Part shown: positions 1 to 6,307 of the stretch, one piece after another
Layout: each line of letters opens with the position of its first letter
Position numbering within the stretch: the first letter of the stretch is position 1
Assembly: GCA_035547955.1 (NCBI GenBank)
Contig: DASZTR010000131.1
Location: 1 to 16,434, forward strand
Direction of reading: 5' to 3'
Length of the DNA: 16,434 nt
Origin: Nitrososphaera sp035547955
GTDB lineage: Archaea; Thermoproteota; Nitrososphaeria; Nitrososphaerales; Nitrososphaeraceae
Notes under the pieces: generated by a model
What the model was told of the DNA's origin: nothing
The model's database searches: none
The model's input: only the letters and a program-made list of their open reading frames with translations
Position numbers and translations under genes: made by a program

Positions 1-540
1 AATACCGCTAGTATTCCCGCTGTTCCTCCATCAGAAGAAGACAACAACGACAATAATAATAGTAATAACGGCAGCAGCGACAACACCCTGATCGCTCCAT
101 CGGAGAATAGTAATGACAACAGCACGACGTCAGTTCCTGCAGATAATAACAATAACAACGATAACAATGCATTAAATGACCAATCTCAAGACAACAACAC
201 GCAGTCAGCTCCCGAAGGCAACAATAACAATAGTATGCTGACAACTCCTCCGGAAAATAACAACACCGGAACTGCCCCTTCAGGGAACAACAATAGCAAC
301 AATAGCTTGACTGCTCCCTCTGAAAACAACACCGAAACTATTCCTCAAAAAAACAACAACAATAATAATAATGGCACAACGATGACCGCTCCCGAAGAGA
401 ACAACAACAACAGCAACACCAACATGAATAACAATGCTGGCAACAATACTAACACCAGCTTATCCAACAATACCAATACCAACAACAATGCCCTTAACAA
501 CACAAATACCAACACTAACAACAACACCATCAACAACACC
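1..540 (+). repeat. Degenerate AAC/AAT trinucleotide-rich coding repeat
   Basis: This stretch encodes the Asn-rich linker. At the DNA level it is dominated by AAC and AAT codons interrupted by GCT-CCN-type codons for Ala-Pro. The repeat unit is about 10-20 codons, with a Pro-containing core at roughly nt 100, 205, 244, 274, 313, 340 and 388. The units differ in length and codon choice, so this is an aged repeat and not a recent exact duplication. Confidence 0.75.
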
Positions 541-912
541 AACATCAACAACGTGCAGGTGACGCAACAGGTAGTTGGAACAGTCAAAGTCGCCAACAAC
601 CAAAACGTGCAGAATTTCTCGGAGAATAATTTGAAGATCAAACACGAAAAGGCGCAGGAAGTAGCTAAAAGTCACTTCAAGAACGTAAACGTGAACGTAG
701 TTGACACGCGCCTTAGCATAGTAAACAACTACCTCGTCTATACGGTCATCGTAGTCAACGTGCAGCACAGCACTATCAACATAGTGTATATTGATGCAGG
801 CAATGGGCACGTAATCTTTGTGTCGCCTCCGATACCTGCCGATCGCGATGAGATATCTGGTAGAGGAGACGAATGCGACTGCAATTGCGACAGCCAATGG
901 CACTGGCACTGA
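1..912 (+). CDS. Asn-rich, probably exported protein with C-terminal PepSY-like domain (5' end outside window)
   Basis: The frame is open from base 1, so the N-terminus, and any signal peptide, lies outside the window; 303 residues are visible. An ATG at 235 is internal and is not a convincing start. Residues 1 to about 180 are an Asn-dominated linker built from degenerate units with a core like TAPSENN, SAPEGNN, TTPPENN or TAPEENN, each followed by an Asn/Ser/Thr run. Many N-x-S/T sequons are present. Residues about 210-279 (nt 628-831) resemble a PepSY domain: a helix with AQEVAKSHF, then strands ending in VYIDAGNGHVIFV, which matches the family pattern of vDa.tG.v. The C-terminus is unusual, with three alternating Cys (CDCNC) and a WHWH end (nt 874-909), suggesting metal binding. 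PepSY domains are usually extracytoplasmic, often acting as protease inhibitors or propeptides. Surface location and glycosylation are inferred. Confidence 0.75.
   Translation, partial: NTASIPAVPPSEEDNNDNNNSNNGSSDNTLIAPSENSNDNSTTSVPADNNNNNDNNALNDQSQDNNTQSAPEGNNNNSMLTTPPENNNTGTAPSGNNNSNNSLTAPSENNTETIPQKNNNNNNNGTTMTAPEENNNNSNTNMNNNAGNNTNTSLSNNTNTNNNALNNTNTNTNNNTINNTNINNVQVTQQVVGTVKVANNQNVQNFSENNLKIKHEKAQEVAKSHFKNVNVNVVDTRLSIVNNYLVYTVIVVNVQHSTINIVYIDAGNGHVIFVSPPIPADRDEISGRGDECDCNCDSQWHWH
352..372 (+). repeat. (AAC)3(AAT)4 microsatellite, identical to one in CysRS
   Basis: Seven Asn codons run as three AAC followed by four AAT. Exactly the same 21-nt order occurs in the CysRS gene at 12165-12185, also in the Asn reading frame. 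Confidence 0.9.
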
Positions 913-1377
913 CTGACGCAAGACCACCAATCCCTGATTGTGTCAACGTGACGAAAGAAAGACCGTGGACCCTTTCCAATGGGATAGGGCTCTCTATCTC
1001 TCCCTCCCTTTCTTTTGCTACCATTATGTCTTGCAGCGGGGTATATGTAGCGTCAGAGAGCAGTGGCAGTAGAGACGCTTTTATTGTCATCAAGAAAAGG
1101 CATCTTTTTTTCAGTATCATCAGCATTGTTACTTTGGCTCTGGTGAAAATTCGGATCAAAAGCGATTGCTGTTGAAAGAGGGTCACGGAGTGTTGAATTA
1201 GGGTGATGGAATTATGCGCACTGTATTAATTGACTAGTGGCCTTTGGCATAATATGTATTAGTTCATGTAGTTCCTGCTCATCCATCGGTGCTCCCCCCC
1301 CCTCCACGCATGCCAGGGGTAGCATGGATTATTTTCATTGCAACGCATCACCTGCAAACATGTGTGACTACGATAGG
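913..1377. other. Intergenic region, no gene seen
   Basis: This convergent gap lies between the Asn-rich gene (+) and the methyltransferase (-). Apart from the candidate terminator it holds a run of nine C at 1294-1302. The short open frames on both strands have no recognisable protein features and no convincing start signals. Confidence 0.6.
970..1016 (+). terminator. Candidate terminator after the Asn-rich gene
   Basis: An 8-nt arm CCCTTTCC (970-977) pairs with GGATAGGG (982-989) across a 4-nt loop with one T-T mismatch. A pyrimidine-only or nearly pyrimidine-only tract follows to about 1016, ending in TCTTTT. It starts 58 nt after the stop codon. Archaeal termination depends mainly on the T-rich tract, so the hairpin may be incidental. 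Confidence 0.4.
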
Positions 1378-2451
1378 TCACGGCTTTGCCTCAAATACGA
1401 GATTGAAATGAGTCTGCGCAGCCCTGCGGAACTTTGAGAATCCTGCTTTGATCACTATATCCCGAATCCTAGCCTCGCCCGCCTGGGCGCCCAGTGCAGG
1501 TCCATTCTCGTTTAACGAAGACGGAACGCAAACCATTGTCGAAACAGAATAAGATAGCCTACCCAGCGGGTTCAGGTTATCCTCCACCTTGTCGTTGGCA
1601 AACGGCTCTACTATCATCCAAGAACCATTTTTCTTTTTCAGAGTTTGCAGAACATGCTTGGCAGCTCCAGCGGGGTCGCCCATATCGTGGAAGCAATCAA
1701 AGAATGTGACCAAGTCATAATCATCGCCAGAATAGTCTTTCGAGCCTGCAACTTCAAATGCAATATTTTTCAAGCCCTCCTTTTCTGCTTCTTTTCTAGC
1801 CCATTCAATTGATGGCTTGTGAAAGTCAAAGCCTATGACTTTCGAGTTTGGGTACGCTTTGGCCATCAATATGGTGGAGGAACCGTGACCGCATCCTACG
1901 TCAGCAATTTTTGCGCCGCCACCTCCATTTTTGAGCTTTGCTTCAACGCCCTCTAGCGCTGGAATCCAGCTTGAAATAAGATTGGCAATATAGTTTGGTT
2001 TGAAGAACCTCTCTGTTGCTTGAAACAGGTAGTGATGATGGTCTCCCCATCCAAGTCCTTTGCCGGTTTTGAATGCCTCGATAATCTTTTCCTCATCTTG
2101 GAATATTCCTGTTATCATCTGATAGGCTCCCGCAATGTACGCCGGACTATTCTCGTCTATCAAGGCTATTGCATGTTCTTGCGGTAGCTCATATGTCCCG
2201 GAGTTGGCGTTGTATGTAACAATTCCGCCGGCAGCTTGAGCGGCAAGCCACTCTCTAATTATTCTTGGATGAGTACTCGTCCTCCTTGCCAACTCTTCTG
2301 GCGTCAATGGTCCTGCTCCGGCCATGGCCTTGAATAGGCCCAGCCTATCCCCTGCAAAGGTGAGCAAAACGCCCAGAGCCGCTCCCCATTCAGTTGCAGA
2401 TTTTTCGACGAACTTGTTCAGCTTGGTCTTGTCAAATGCCGCTTCAGCCAT
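1378..2451 (-). CDS. SAM-dependent methyltransferase with N-terminal winged-helix domain (Rv2258c-like)
   Basis: Class I SAM-dependent methyltransferase of unknown substrate, 357 residues from the ATG at 2451. An in-frame TTG at 2463 is possible, but it lies only about 2 nt from the GGGAGG Shine-Dalgarno-like sequence; the ATG is about 14 nt away. Residues about 10-95 form a winged-helix-like module, including GPLTPEELARRTSTHPRIIR, as seen in Rv2258c-type and O-methyltransferase-like proteins. The SAM-binding motif I is IADVGCGHGSS at about residue 182. An acidic strand, VIGFDFH, follows, then DLVTFFDCFHDMGDP (motif IV region). The family is common in actinobacteria and Nitrososphaeria and is often annotated only as a methyltransferase. 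The gene stands alone, flanked by long intergenic regions, and looks more AT-rich than the genes after 3277. The fold is certain; the substrate cannot be told. Confidence 0.88.
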   Translation of the reverse strand: MAEAAFDKTKLNKFVEKSATEWGAALGVLLTFAGDRLGLFKAMAGAGPLTPEELARRTSTHPRIIREWLAAQAAGGIVTYNANSGTYELPQEHAIALIDENSPAYIAGAYQMITGIFQDEEKIIEAFKTGKGLGWGDHHHYLFQATERFFKPNYIANLISSWIPALEGVEAKLKNGGGGAKIADVGCGHGSSTILMAKAYPNSKVIGFDFHKPSIEWARKEAEKEGLKNIAFEVAGSKDYSGDDYDLVTFFDCFHDMGDPAGAAKHVLQTLKKKNGSWMIVEPFANDKVEDNLNPLGRLSYSVSTMVCVPSSLNENGPALGAQAGEARIRDIVIKAGFSKFRRAAQTHFNLVFEAKP

Positions 2452-2498
2452 TTTTGCATTCAAACCTCCCGAAATTCATACAACAAAAATGAATTTTT

Positions 2499-2511
2499 TT
2501 GTATTTAAGCA
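2499..2511 (-). promoter_or_regulatory. TATA-like promoter of the methyltransferase gene
   Basis: On the minus strand this reads TGCTTAAATAC-like, a good archaeal TATA box with a short purine-poor context. A start site about 25 nt downstream falls near 2478, giving a 5' leader of about 26 nt to the ATG at 2451. The same TGCTTAAATA core occurs upstream of the pirin gene. Confidence 0.5.
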
Positions 2512-2547
2512 ATTTTCCAGATCGTATCCTGATTCTCCACTTCTTGT

Positions 2548-2564
2548 TCCTGAACCTGTCAGGA
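2548..2564. promoter_or_regulatory. Inverted repeat TCCTGA-N5-TCAGGA upstream of methyltransferase promoter
   Basis: Perfect 6-bp arms flank a 5-nt spacer. A further copy of the half-site, TCCTGA, lies at 2527-2532. The site is about 40-60 bp upstream of the TATA-like box, a place where an activator or repressor could bind. The regulatory role is inferred. Confidence 0.3.
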
Positions 2565-2826
2565 CATTTCCAAAAAGTCAAGGCTGCTAACTGTCGGGTC
2601 ATGCTGCAATTTTTCTACCAAGCTTTTGATAGACAAAATGAAAAACCTTAATTGTATTGTGTCGTCTACCCTTATTAGTGGCTACTTTGGCGTACGCTAC
2701 GTAAGTTGTCGTAGTCGTATCTTGGCGAAGGTAGCATTTGCTCTGGCCCCTTTCAATATTTGAAACCGCTTTTGTATCTACTACATTCGCCCTGAAAAAG
2801 TAAGTCGTCATAAGGAAAAATGGAAA
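2565..2826. other. Divergent intergenic region, no convincing gene
   Basis: This is the upstream region shared by the methyltransferase (-) and the small ORF at 2827 (+). It contains the inverted repeat listed at 2751-2765. A 70-codon minus-strand frame (2599-2811) has no ribosome-binding site, no TATA box and an odd composition, and was not accepted as a gene. Confidence 0.5.
2751..2765. promoter_or_regulatory. Inverted repeat TTTCAA-TAT-TTGAAA
   Basis: Perfect 6-bp arms around a 3-nt spacer, 62 bp upstream of the ATG at 2827. The size and symmetry fit a dimeric helix-turn-helix regulator site. No protein can be assigned to it. Confidence 0.3.
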
Positions 2827-3069
2827 ATGGGAAAGGTCAGAATCGTAAAGGAAAAGAAAGTAACAGATTACACATTTGTAGAGGATACAAGCCTGAATCT
2901 AGATAATCTGCGAAATAATGAAGAAGACGTTTTGGATGAGAAAAACAACAAAGGCAAAACAGAACGCGACTTTAGGCTGAGAGAGGACACAAAAATTAAC
3001 AAAATAAAACACAACTCCAAGATCACTGGTGGACATAACGTGCAAGGTCATTCTCCTGTTTACGAGTGA
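2827..3069 (+). CDS. Small charged hypothetical protein
   Basis: An 80-residue frame starts with ATG, preceded by AAGGA at 2812-2816 with 10-nt spacing, which favours translation. The protein is rich in Lys, Asn, Asp and Glu, has no Cys, no hydrophobic segment and no domain I recognise. It starts MGKVRIVKEKKVTDY and becomes increasingly polar, so it is probably small, soluble and partly disordered. A T-rich tract follows the stop. It stands alone between intergenic regions in the AT-richer left part of the window. Being a spurious frame is a real alternative. Confidence 0.45.
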   Translation: MGKVRIVKEKKVTDYTFVEDTSLNLDNLRNNEEDVLDEKNNKGKTERDFRLREDTKINKIKHNSKITGGHNVQGHSPVYE

Positions 3070-3071
3070 TC

Positions 3072-3098
3072 AGTTTGTTTGTTTGCTTGCTTGCTCGC
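3072..3098 (+). terminator. T-rich tetranucleotide tract after the small ORF
   Basis: Directly after the TGA at 3067-3069 the plus strand reads GTTT, GTTT, GCTT, GCTT, GCTC: a degrading 4-nt repeat rich in T. This is compatible with an archaeal oligo-T terminator, but no single T run exceeds three. Confidence 0.25.
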
Positions 3099-3173
3099 AT
3101 TCTGTATTACAATGCCAGTTAACTTGACATAATCGTAGAAAGCAAAAAATCAAAAGAATGTGTCTAACTAGGC

Positions 3174-3217
3174 CACACGCGCCTGCCTCTCATTCGCTCT
3201 CTTTCTATGCGCGTGTG
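3174..3217. repeat. 9-bp inverted repeat CACACGCGC / GCGCGTGTG
   Basis: Perfect 9-bp arms at 3174-3182 and 3209-3217 are separated by 26 nt of mostly pyrimidine sequence. It lies between the small ORF (+) and the SUI1 gene (-), in a non-coding gap of 207 bp (3070-3276) where I see no other gene. It could form a stem-loop in a transcript from either strand. Confidence 0.4.
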
Positions 3218-3276
3218 TATAAGGAAGACATCGCGGCACTATGCACGCGCGATCTTTTTTTTGTATATTTTGCCTG

Positions 3277-3591
3277 TTACATGACCTCGATTGAATCCTC
3301 GCCAAAGCCCATCGAGACGAGCATGTTCTTGACCGTATCCCTGTGGTCTCCCTGCAGTATTATCTGGCCGTCCTTGAATGTGCCGCCCGTCCCGATCTTT
3401 GTCTTTAACTTTTTCGTAATCTCCGGGGCATCCTTGCGGTCATGCAGCCCAGAAATTACCGTCGAAGGCTTGTTCCACTTGCGTATGTCCTTTGATATTA
3501 TTATCCGTGCGCGCTCCTTGTCAAGCTCTTTTACGAGCTCGTCCATAGAAAAATCGTCCGACACTCTGAGGATAACTATGTACCCTTGCAC
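3277..3591 (-). CDS. SUI1/eIF1-family translation initiation factor, zinc-less N-terminus
   Basis: 104 residues. The eIF1 core is clear: RIIISKDIRKWNKPSTVI, then ITKKLKTKIGTGGTFKDG, then IILQGDHRD and MLVSMGFGEDSIEV. The GGTxKDGxIxLQGDHR signature is typical of archaeal aIF1 and related proteins, which act on the small ribosomal subunit in start-codon selection. The start is GTG at 3591, immediately preceded by an in-frame stop; the only later in-frame ATG (3546) would remove about 15 residues. Unlike many archaeal aIF1 proteins, the N-terminus has no CxxC-type zinc knuckle, so this may be a paralogue and not the main aIF1. The downstream convergent neighbour is far away. HtrA ends 42 nt upstream on the same strand. 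Confidence 0.85.
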   Translation of the reverse strand: MQGYIVILRVSDDFSMDELVKELDKERARIIISKDIRKWNKPSTVISGLHDRKDAPEITKKLKTKIGTGGTFKDGQIILQGDHRDTVKNMLVSMGFGEDSIEVM

Positions 3592-3607
3592 TCAAAAACC
3601 TTTTCCA

Positions 3608-3633
3608 ATGCAAAAATAAAGAAAAAAAAGAGA
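3608..3633 (-). terminator. Oligo-T tract after HtrA
   Basis: Right after the HtrA stop codon the minus strand reads TCTCTTTTTTTTCTTTATTTTTG. This is a good archaeal terminator. Part of it (CTTTATTTTT) could also act as a TATA-like element for the SUI1 gene, which begins 20 nt further on. Confidence 0.5.
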
Positions 3634-4593
3634 TCAGGAGGAGGGAGACGAGGGGCGCTCGTCCACCTCTACTCCAACCTGGAACTGCCGCCCGTAGCGG
3701 TTCACTGTCACGGCGACCCTGTTGCCCGGCTTTTTGTCCCTGACATGCGACGCCAATTGCGATGGGTCATCCACCGCGCTCCCGTCTATCTCTTCGATGA
3801 TGTCGCCCCTCCTCAAACCAGCATCATCCGCCGGGCTGTAGGGTTCCACCCCTGCGACCAGCGCGCCGGCAGAAGTCGGCGGCAGGCCAAAGTACCGGGC
3901 AAGCTGCGGCGTGACCTTCACCGACGCGACCCCTATCCACGGCCGGCTCACCCTGCCCTTTTCCACGAGCTCCTTCAGTATTGCCTTGGCTGTGTTTATG
4001 GGTACCGCAAAGCCTATCCCCTGCGCATAAGGCATGTTGGCGGTGTTTATCGCCACCACTTCGCCCTTGGTGTTGATAAGAGGCCCGCCAGAGTTGCCCG
4101 GGTTTATCGCAGCGTCAGTCTGTATGAGCTCCAGCACACCGGACCTTGCCTCTATGCTCCTCTTTAGCGAGCTGACTATGCCGGCTGTGACCGTAGGCCC
4201 GCCGGTCAGCCCAAACGGGTTGCCAATCGCTATCACCGTCTGGCCCGCCTTTAACGCGGCCGAGTCGCCAAGCGTCGCCGCTGGCAGGGGGTGGTCTTTT
4301 GACTCGACCTTTATCACCGCAAGGTCTGTCGCCTCGTCGGTCCCGACCACCTTGCCCCTTAGCACCCTACCGTCTGCAAACGTCACCTTCAGCCTCTCTG
4401 CGTCGTCAATAACATGGTTGTTGGTCAGGATGTAGCCCTGCGCGTCAATTACTACTCCCGAGCCGACTCCTTCCACCGGAAAGACGCGGAACAGCTGGTC
4501 GTGCATCATGCGCACGCTTGCAATGTTTACGACGCTCCCGCTCACCTTGTCCACCGCGTTTACCAGCGTGTCTTCGTCAACTGGCACTGTCAT
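3634..4593 (-). CDS. HtrA/DegP-type serine protease with one PDZ domain, apparently soluble
   Basis: 319 residues. Trypsin-like protease domain with the full triad: His60 in LTNNHVI, Asp90 in ATDLAVIK and Ser168 in NPGNSGGPL. One PDZ domain spans about 215-308 (GALVAGVEPYSPADDAGL, then RRGDIIEEIDG). Family members degrade or refold misfolded proteins. Bacterial HtrA proteins are usually exported or membrane-anchored; this one has no signal peptide or TM helix. There is no alternative upstream start: the frame reaches a stop before any ATG, GTG or TTG, so the ATG at 4593 is firm. A GAGGTG lies about 14 nt before it. It is the third gene in a minus-strand run after pirin and FMN reductase, but a 120-nt gap with T tracts separates them. 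It ends in a short Ser/Pro tail. Confidence 0.93.
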   Translation of the reverse strand: MTVPVDEDTLVNAVDKVSGSVVNIASVRMMHDQLFRVFPVEGVGSGVVIDAQGYILTNNHVIDDAERLKVTFADGRVLRGKVVGTDEATDLAVIKVESKDHPLPAATLGDSAALKAGQTVIAIGNPFGLTGGPTVTAGIVSSLKRSIEARSGVLELIQTDAAINPGNSGGPLINTKGEVVAINTANMPYAQGIGFAVPINTAKAILKELVEKGRVSRPWIGVASVKVTPQLARYFGLPPTSAGALVAGVEPYSPADDAGLRRGDIIEEIDGSAVDDPSQLASHVRDKKPGNRVAVTVNRYGRQFQVGVEVDERPSSPSS

Positions 4594-4657
4594 GCTGTTG
4601 TTTTCGCCACCTCTTTCATCACCATCATTTTCTTCTTCTTCATTCCGCCATCTTTAC

Positions 4658-4692
4658 ACAAAAAGAGGCTAAATCGACCGGCTCTGAAAAAA
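4658..4692 (-). terminator. Two oligo-T tracts between FMN reductase and HtrA
   Basis: On the minus strand a T6 run (4687-4692) and a T5 run (4660-4664) follow the FMN reductase stop codon at 4714. They suggest that pirin and FMN reductase end here as a unit, at least partly separate from HtrA. Confidence 0.4.
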
Positions 4693-4713
4693 CCTGGTCA
4701 CATTTGCTACTTG

Positions 4714-5337
4714 CTAGCGGTAGCGCGCCGCAAACGTCTCGCTTTCGCTCCCTGCAACATCCTGCCGGAACTGCAACCTTAGCAGCCGGCCGTAAGTGAC
4801 AAGGTCGCGGCCCATCATGTTCAGCCTCTGCTCTATTCTTGCGTTTGTGATCTGGCCGCCGCCTGCCGCAAAGTCCTGCTCGCCGTTTACAGAAACGCCA
4901 TAAGGCATGCTCCATCCGTAGCACTGCCGTACGGCTGTGCGCATCTGGTCCATCACGGTCAGCCCCTTTTCGTGCGACGCGACGACATACCCGAACAGCT
5001 TGCCGGCAAACTCTTCGTAAAAGTAGTCAAGAAAGTTCTTTAGCGCGCCAGAGACGGAGCCGTGAAAGTCCGGCGACGCAAGTATGAACGCGTCGGCCCA
5101 TTCAACGTCTGCCGCAACCTTGGCAACCGCCGGCGACGACGACGAGCCTGATGCGGAAGGAGAATATATCGGCAATTCTGCTTTGGCAAGCTCTAGCAGG
5201 CGTACCTGCGCGCCGTGCCTTTTTGCGCTTGCCAGCGCGATGTTCAGTGCCTTTTTGCCGTACGAGCCTTCACGCATGCTCCCAGCTATCCCCAAGACTT
5301 TGAGCCCCTCATCAACATCATTATTTGTTGACATCAT
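4714..5337 (-). CDS. NAD(P)H-dependent FMN reductase family flavoprotein
   Basis: 207 residues. Flavodoxin-like fold: strand LKVLGIAGS, then the FMN-phosphate loop GSMREGSYGKKAL at 19-31. The family signature SPDFHGSVSGALKNFLD (88-104) contributes to flavin binding and the dimer interface. Such enzymes reduce FMN, quinones, azo compounds or metal ions with NAD(P)H in the cytoplasm. The start is ATG-ATG at 5337; a GGGGAGGG sequence with about 6-nt spacing supports it, and it lies within the end of the pirin gene. Only 1 nt separates the pirin stop from this ATG, so the two genes are almost surely co-translated. A low-complexity Ser stretch (SPSASGSSSSP, 59-69) sits in the loop after the second strand. 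The exact substrate is unknown. Confidence 0.9.
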   Translation of the reverse strand: MMSTNNDVDEGLKVLGIAGSMREGSYGKKALNIALASAKRHGAQVRLLELAKAELPIYSPSASGSSSSPAVAKVAADVEWADAFILASPDFHGSVSGALKNFLDYFYEEFAGKLFGYVVASHEKGLTVMDQMRTAVRQCYGWSMPYGVSVNGEQDFAAGGGQITNARIEQRLNMMGRDLVTYGRLLRLQFRQDVAGSESETFAARYR

Positions 5338-5338
5338 C

Positions 5339-6070
5339 CTAATCCCTCCCCGGCAGGTCGATGAGTAAAAGCTCTACTGATGATTTTCCGCCGGCCCTTA
5401 TCGACACGCCGCCTTCGCCTTCCACCCTTGCGGCATCCTGCTTTTTCATCAGCTGCCCGTTGACTGTAGCTTCTCCGCCATTTATGACAAACACGTACGC
5501 CTTTCTATCCGGCGCAAGGGCATGCTCCACCTGCCTGCCTGCGCCAAGCGACGACACGTACATTGACGCGTCTTGGTGTATGCGGACTGCCTTTCCATCG
5601 GTCGTACCTCCTTCTGGAACGACTACCTGGAGCAGCCGGTCCTTGCGCTCGCCCTCGCTGAACCGCTGCTGCTCCCATGAGGGTACAAGCCCGCGCCTGT
5701 CCGCCTGCACCCAAATCTGCAGCAGCCTGAGCGGCTTTTCCTTGGAGTGGTTGTACTCCGAGTGCACGATGCCGGTGCCGGCAGTCATCCTCTGGACCTC
5801 GCCTGCGGAAATCACGCCGTGGTTCCCCCTGTCGTCACGGTGCTCAAGCTCGCCTTCGATTACATAGGTGACTATCTCCATGTCGCGGTGCGGGTGAAAC
5901 CCGAACCCCTTACCGGGCTTTATCACGTCGTCGTTGAACACGCGCAGCGGCCCAAAGCCCATGTTGTTTGGGTCACGGTAAAAGTCAAACGAAAAGTGCC
6001 AGTACGTCGACAGCCAGTCCCCCTCTTCGTGATGAAAGTGTTCGTCGGCCCTCACTATTTTTATCGTCAT
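5339..6070 (-). CDS. Pirin family protein (bicupin, YhhW-like)
   Basis: 243 residues. Two-cupin pirin. The N-terminal cupin has the metal ligands His59 and His61 (GFHPHRDMEIVTYVIEG) and His103 and Glu105 (GIVHSEYNH), the spacing known from E. coli YhhW and human pirin. Several pirins have quercetin 2,3-dioxygenase activity; others act as redox-sensing regulators. The C-terminal cupin lacks such ligands, as is usual. The start ATG at 6070 has no strong ribosome-binding site. A TATA box at 6108-6115 puts transcription start near 6086, a short leader. It is the first gene of a unit with the FMN reductase, suggesting a shared redox or aromatic-compound role. The native substrate cannot be read from sequence. 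Confidence 0.93.
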   Translation of the reverse strand: MTIKIVRADEHFHHEEGDWLSTYWHFSFDFYRDPNNMGFGPLRVFNDDVIKPGKGFGFHPHRDMEIVTYVIEGELEHRDDRGNHGVISAGEVQRMTAGTGIVHSEYNHSKEKPLRLLQIWVQADRRGLVPSWEQQRFSEGERKDRLLQVVVPEGGTTDGKAVRIHQDASMYVSSLGAGRQVEHALAPDRKAYVFVINGGEATVNGQLMKKQDAARVEGEGGVSIRAGGKSSVELLLIDLPGRD

Positions 6071-6104
6071 GTTTCTATTCTTCAGCAGTGTTATCTATCG
6101 CAGT

Positions 6105-6117
6105 GCGTTATTTAAGC
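6105..6117 (-). promoter_or_regulatory. TATA-like promoter of pirin-FMN reductase unit
   Basis: The minus strand reads TGCTTAAATAACG, nearly the same as upstream of the methyltransferase gene. The predicted start site is near 6086, about 16 nt before the pirin ATG. Confidence 0.55.
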
Positions 6118-6161
6118 ATGGTAGCAATTTCTGACTTGGTTGGTTTGCAAGACCTTTCTAG

Positions 6162-6177
6162 GTAAGCCATGGCTTAC
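6162..6177. promoter_or_regulatory. Perfect 16-bp palindrome upstream of the pirin promoter
   Basis: GTAAGCCATGGCTTAC is fully self-complementary. It lies about 45 bp upstream of the pirin TATA box, in the gap between pirin and the MscS-like gene. Likely a dimeric regulator site. It is not followed by a T run on the minus strand, so it is a poor terminator for the MscS-like gene. Confidence 0.4.
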
Positions 6178-6249
6178 TGCGCGACTGCTCTATATATTGT
6201 CAAGAAACAGGCGGGCCGATTCTTGCCAGTCAGCCAAAAAGGTTGTCGA

Positions 6250-6275
6250 GCGCGCGCACACATATGTGTGTGTGT
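6250..6275. repeat. 26-nt alternating purine-pyrimidine tract
   Basis: From 6250 to 6275 purines and pyrimidines alternate without a break: a GC part, then CA, TA and TG steps. It includes the palindrome CACACATATGTGTG (6257-6270). Such tracts favour left-handed DNA under negative supercoiling. A related tract lies at 6308-6324, and both share CGCGCGCACACA. Confidence 0.6.
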
Positions 6276-6307
6276 CAGTTTGCTAGTGTAGATGTGTCTT
6301 TGTTCCT

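Noticed and set aside
235..237. ATG at 235 as the start of the Asn-rich protein
   Set aside because: The same frame is open back to base 1 with the same repeat composition, so the gene begins outside the window.
345..930. Long minus-strand frames opposite the Asn-rich gene (poly-Val and poly-Leu proteins)
   Set aside because: They are the reverse reading of AAC/AAT repeats and have no start signals or domain features.
1294..1302. Run of nine C as a phase-variation tract
   Set aside because: It lies in non-coding sequence without an adjacent promoter, so a switching role has no support here.
913..1377. Possible tRNA or small RNA gene in the long left gap
   Set aside because: No T-arm-like GTTCRA sequence with a matching acceptor stem and no box C/D pair could be found by eye.
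2599..2811. 70-codon minus-strand open frame between the methyltransferase and the small ORF
   Set aside because: No Shine-Dalgarno-like or TATA-like signal before its ATG, an atypical composition with a Thr run, and no recognisable domain.
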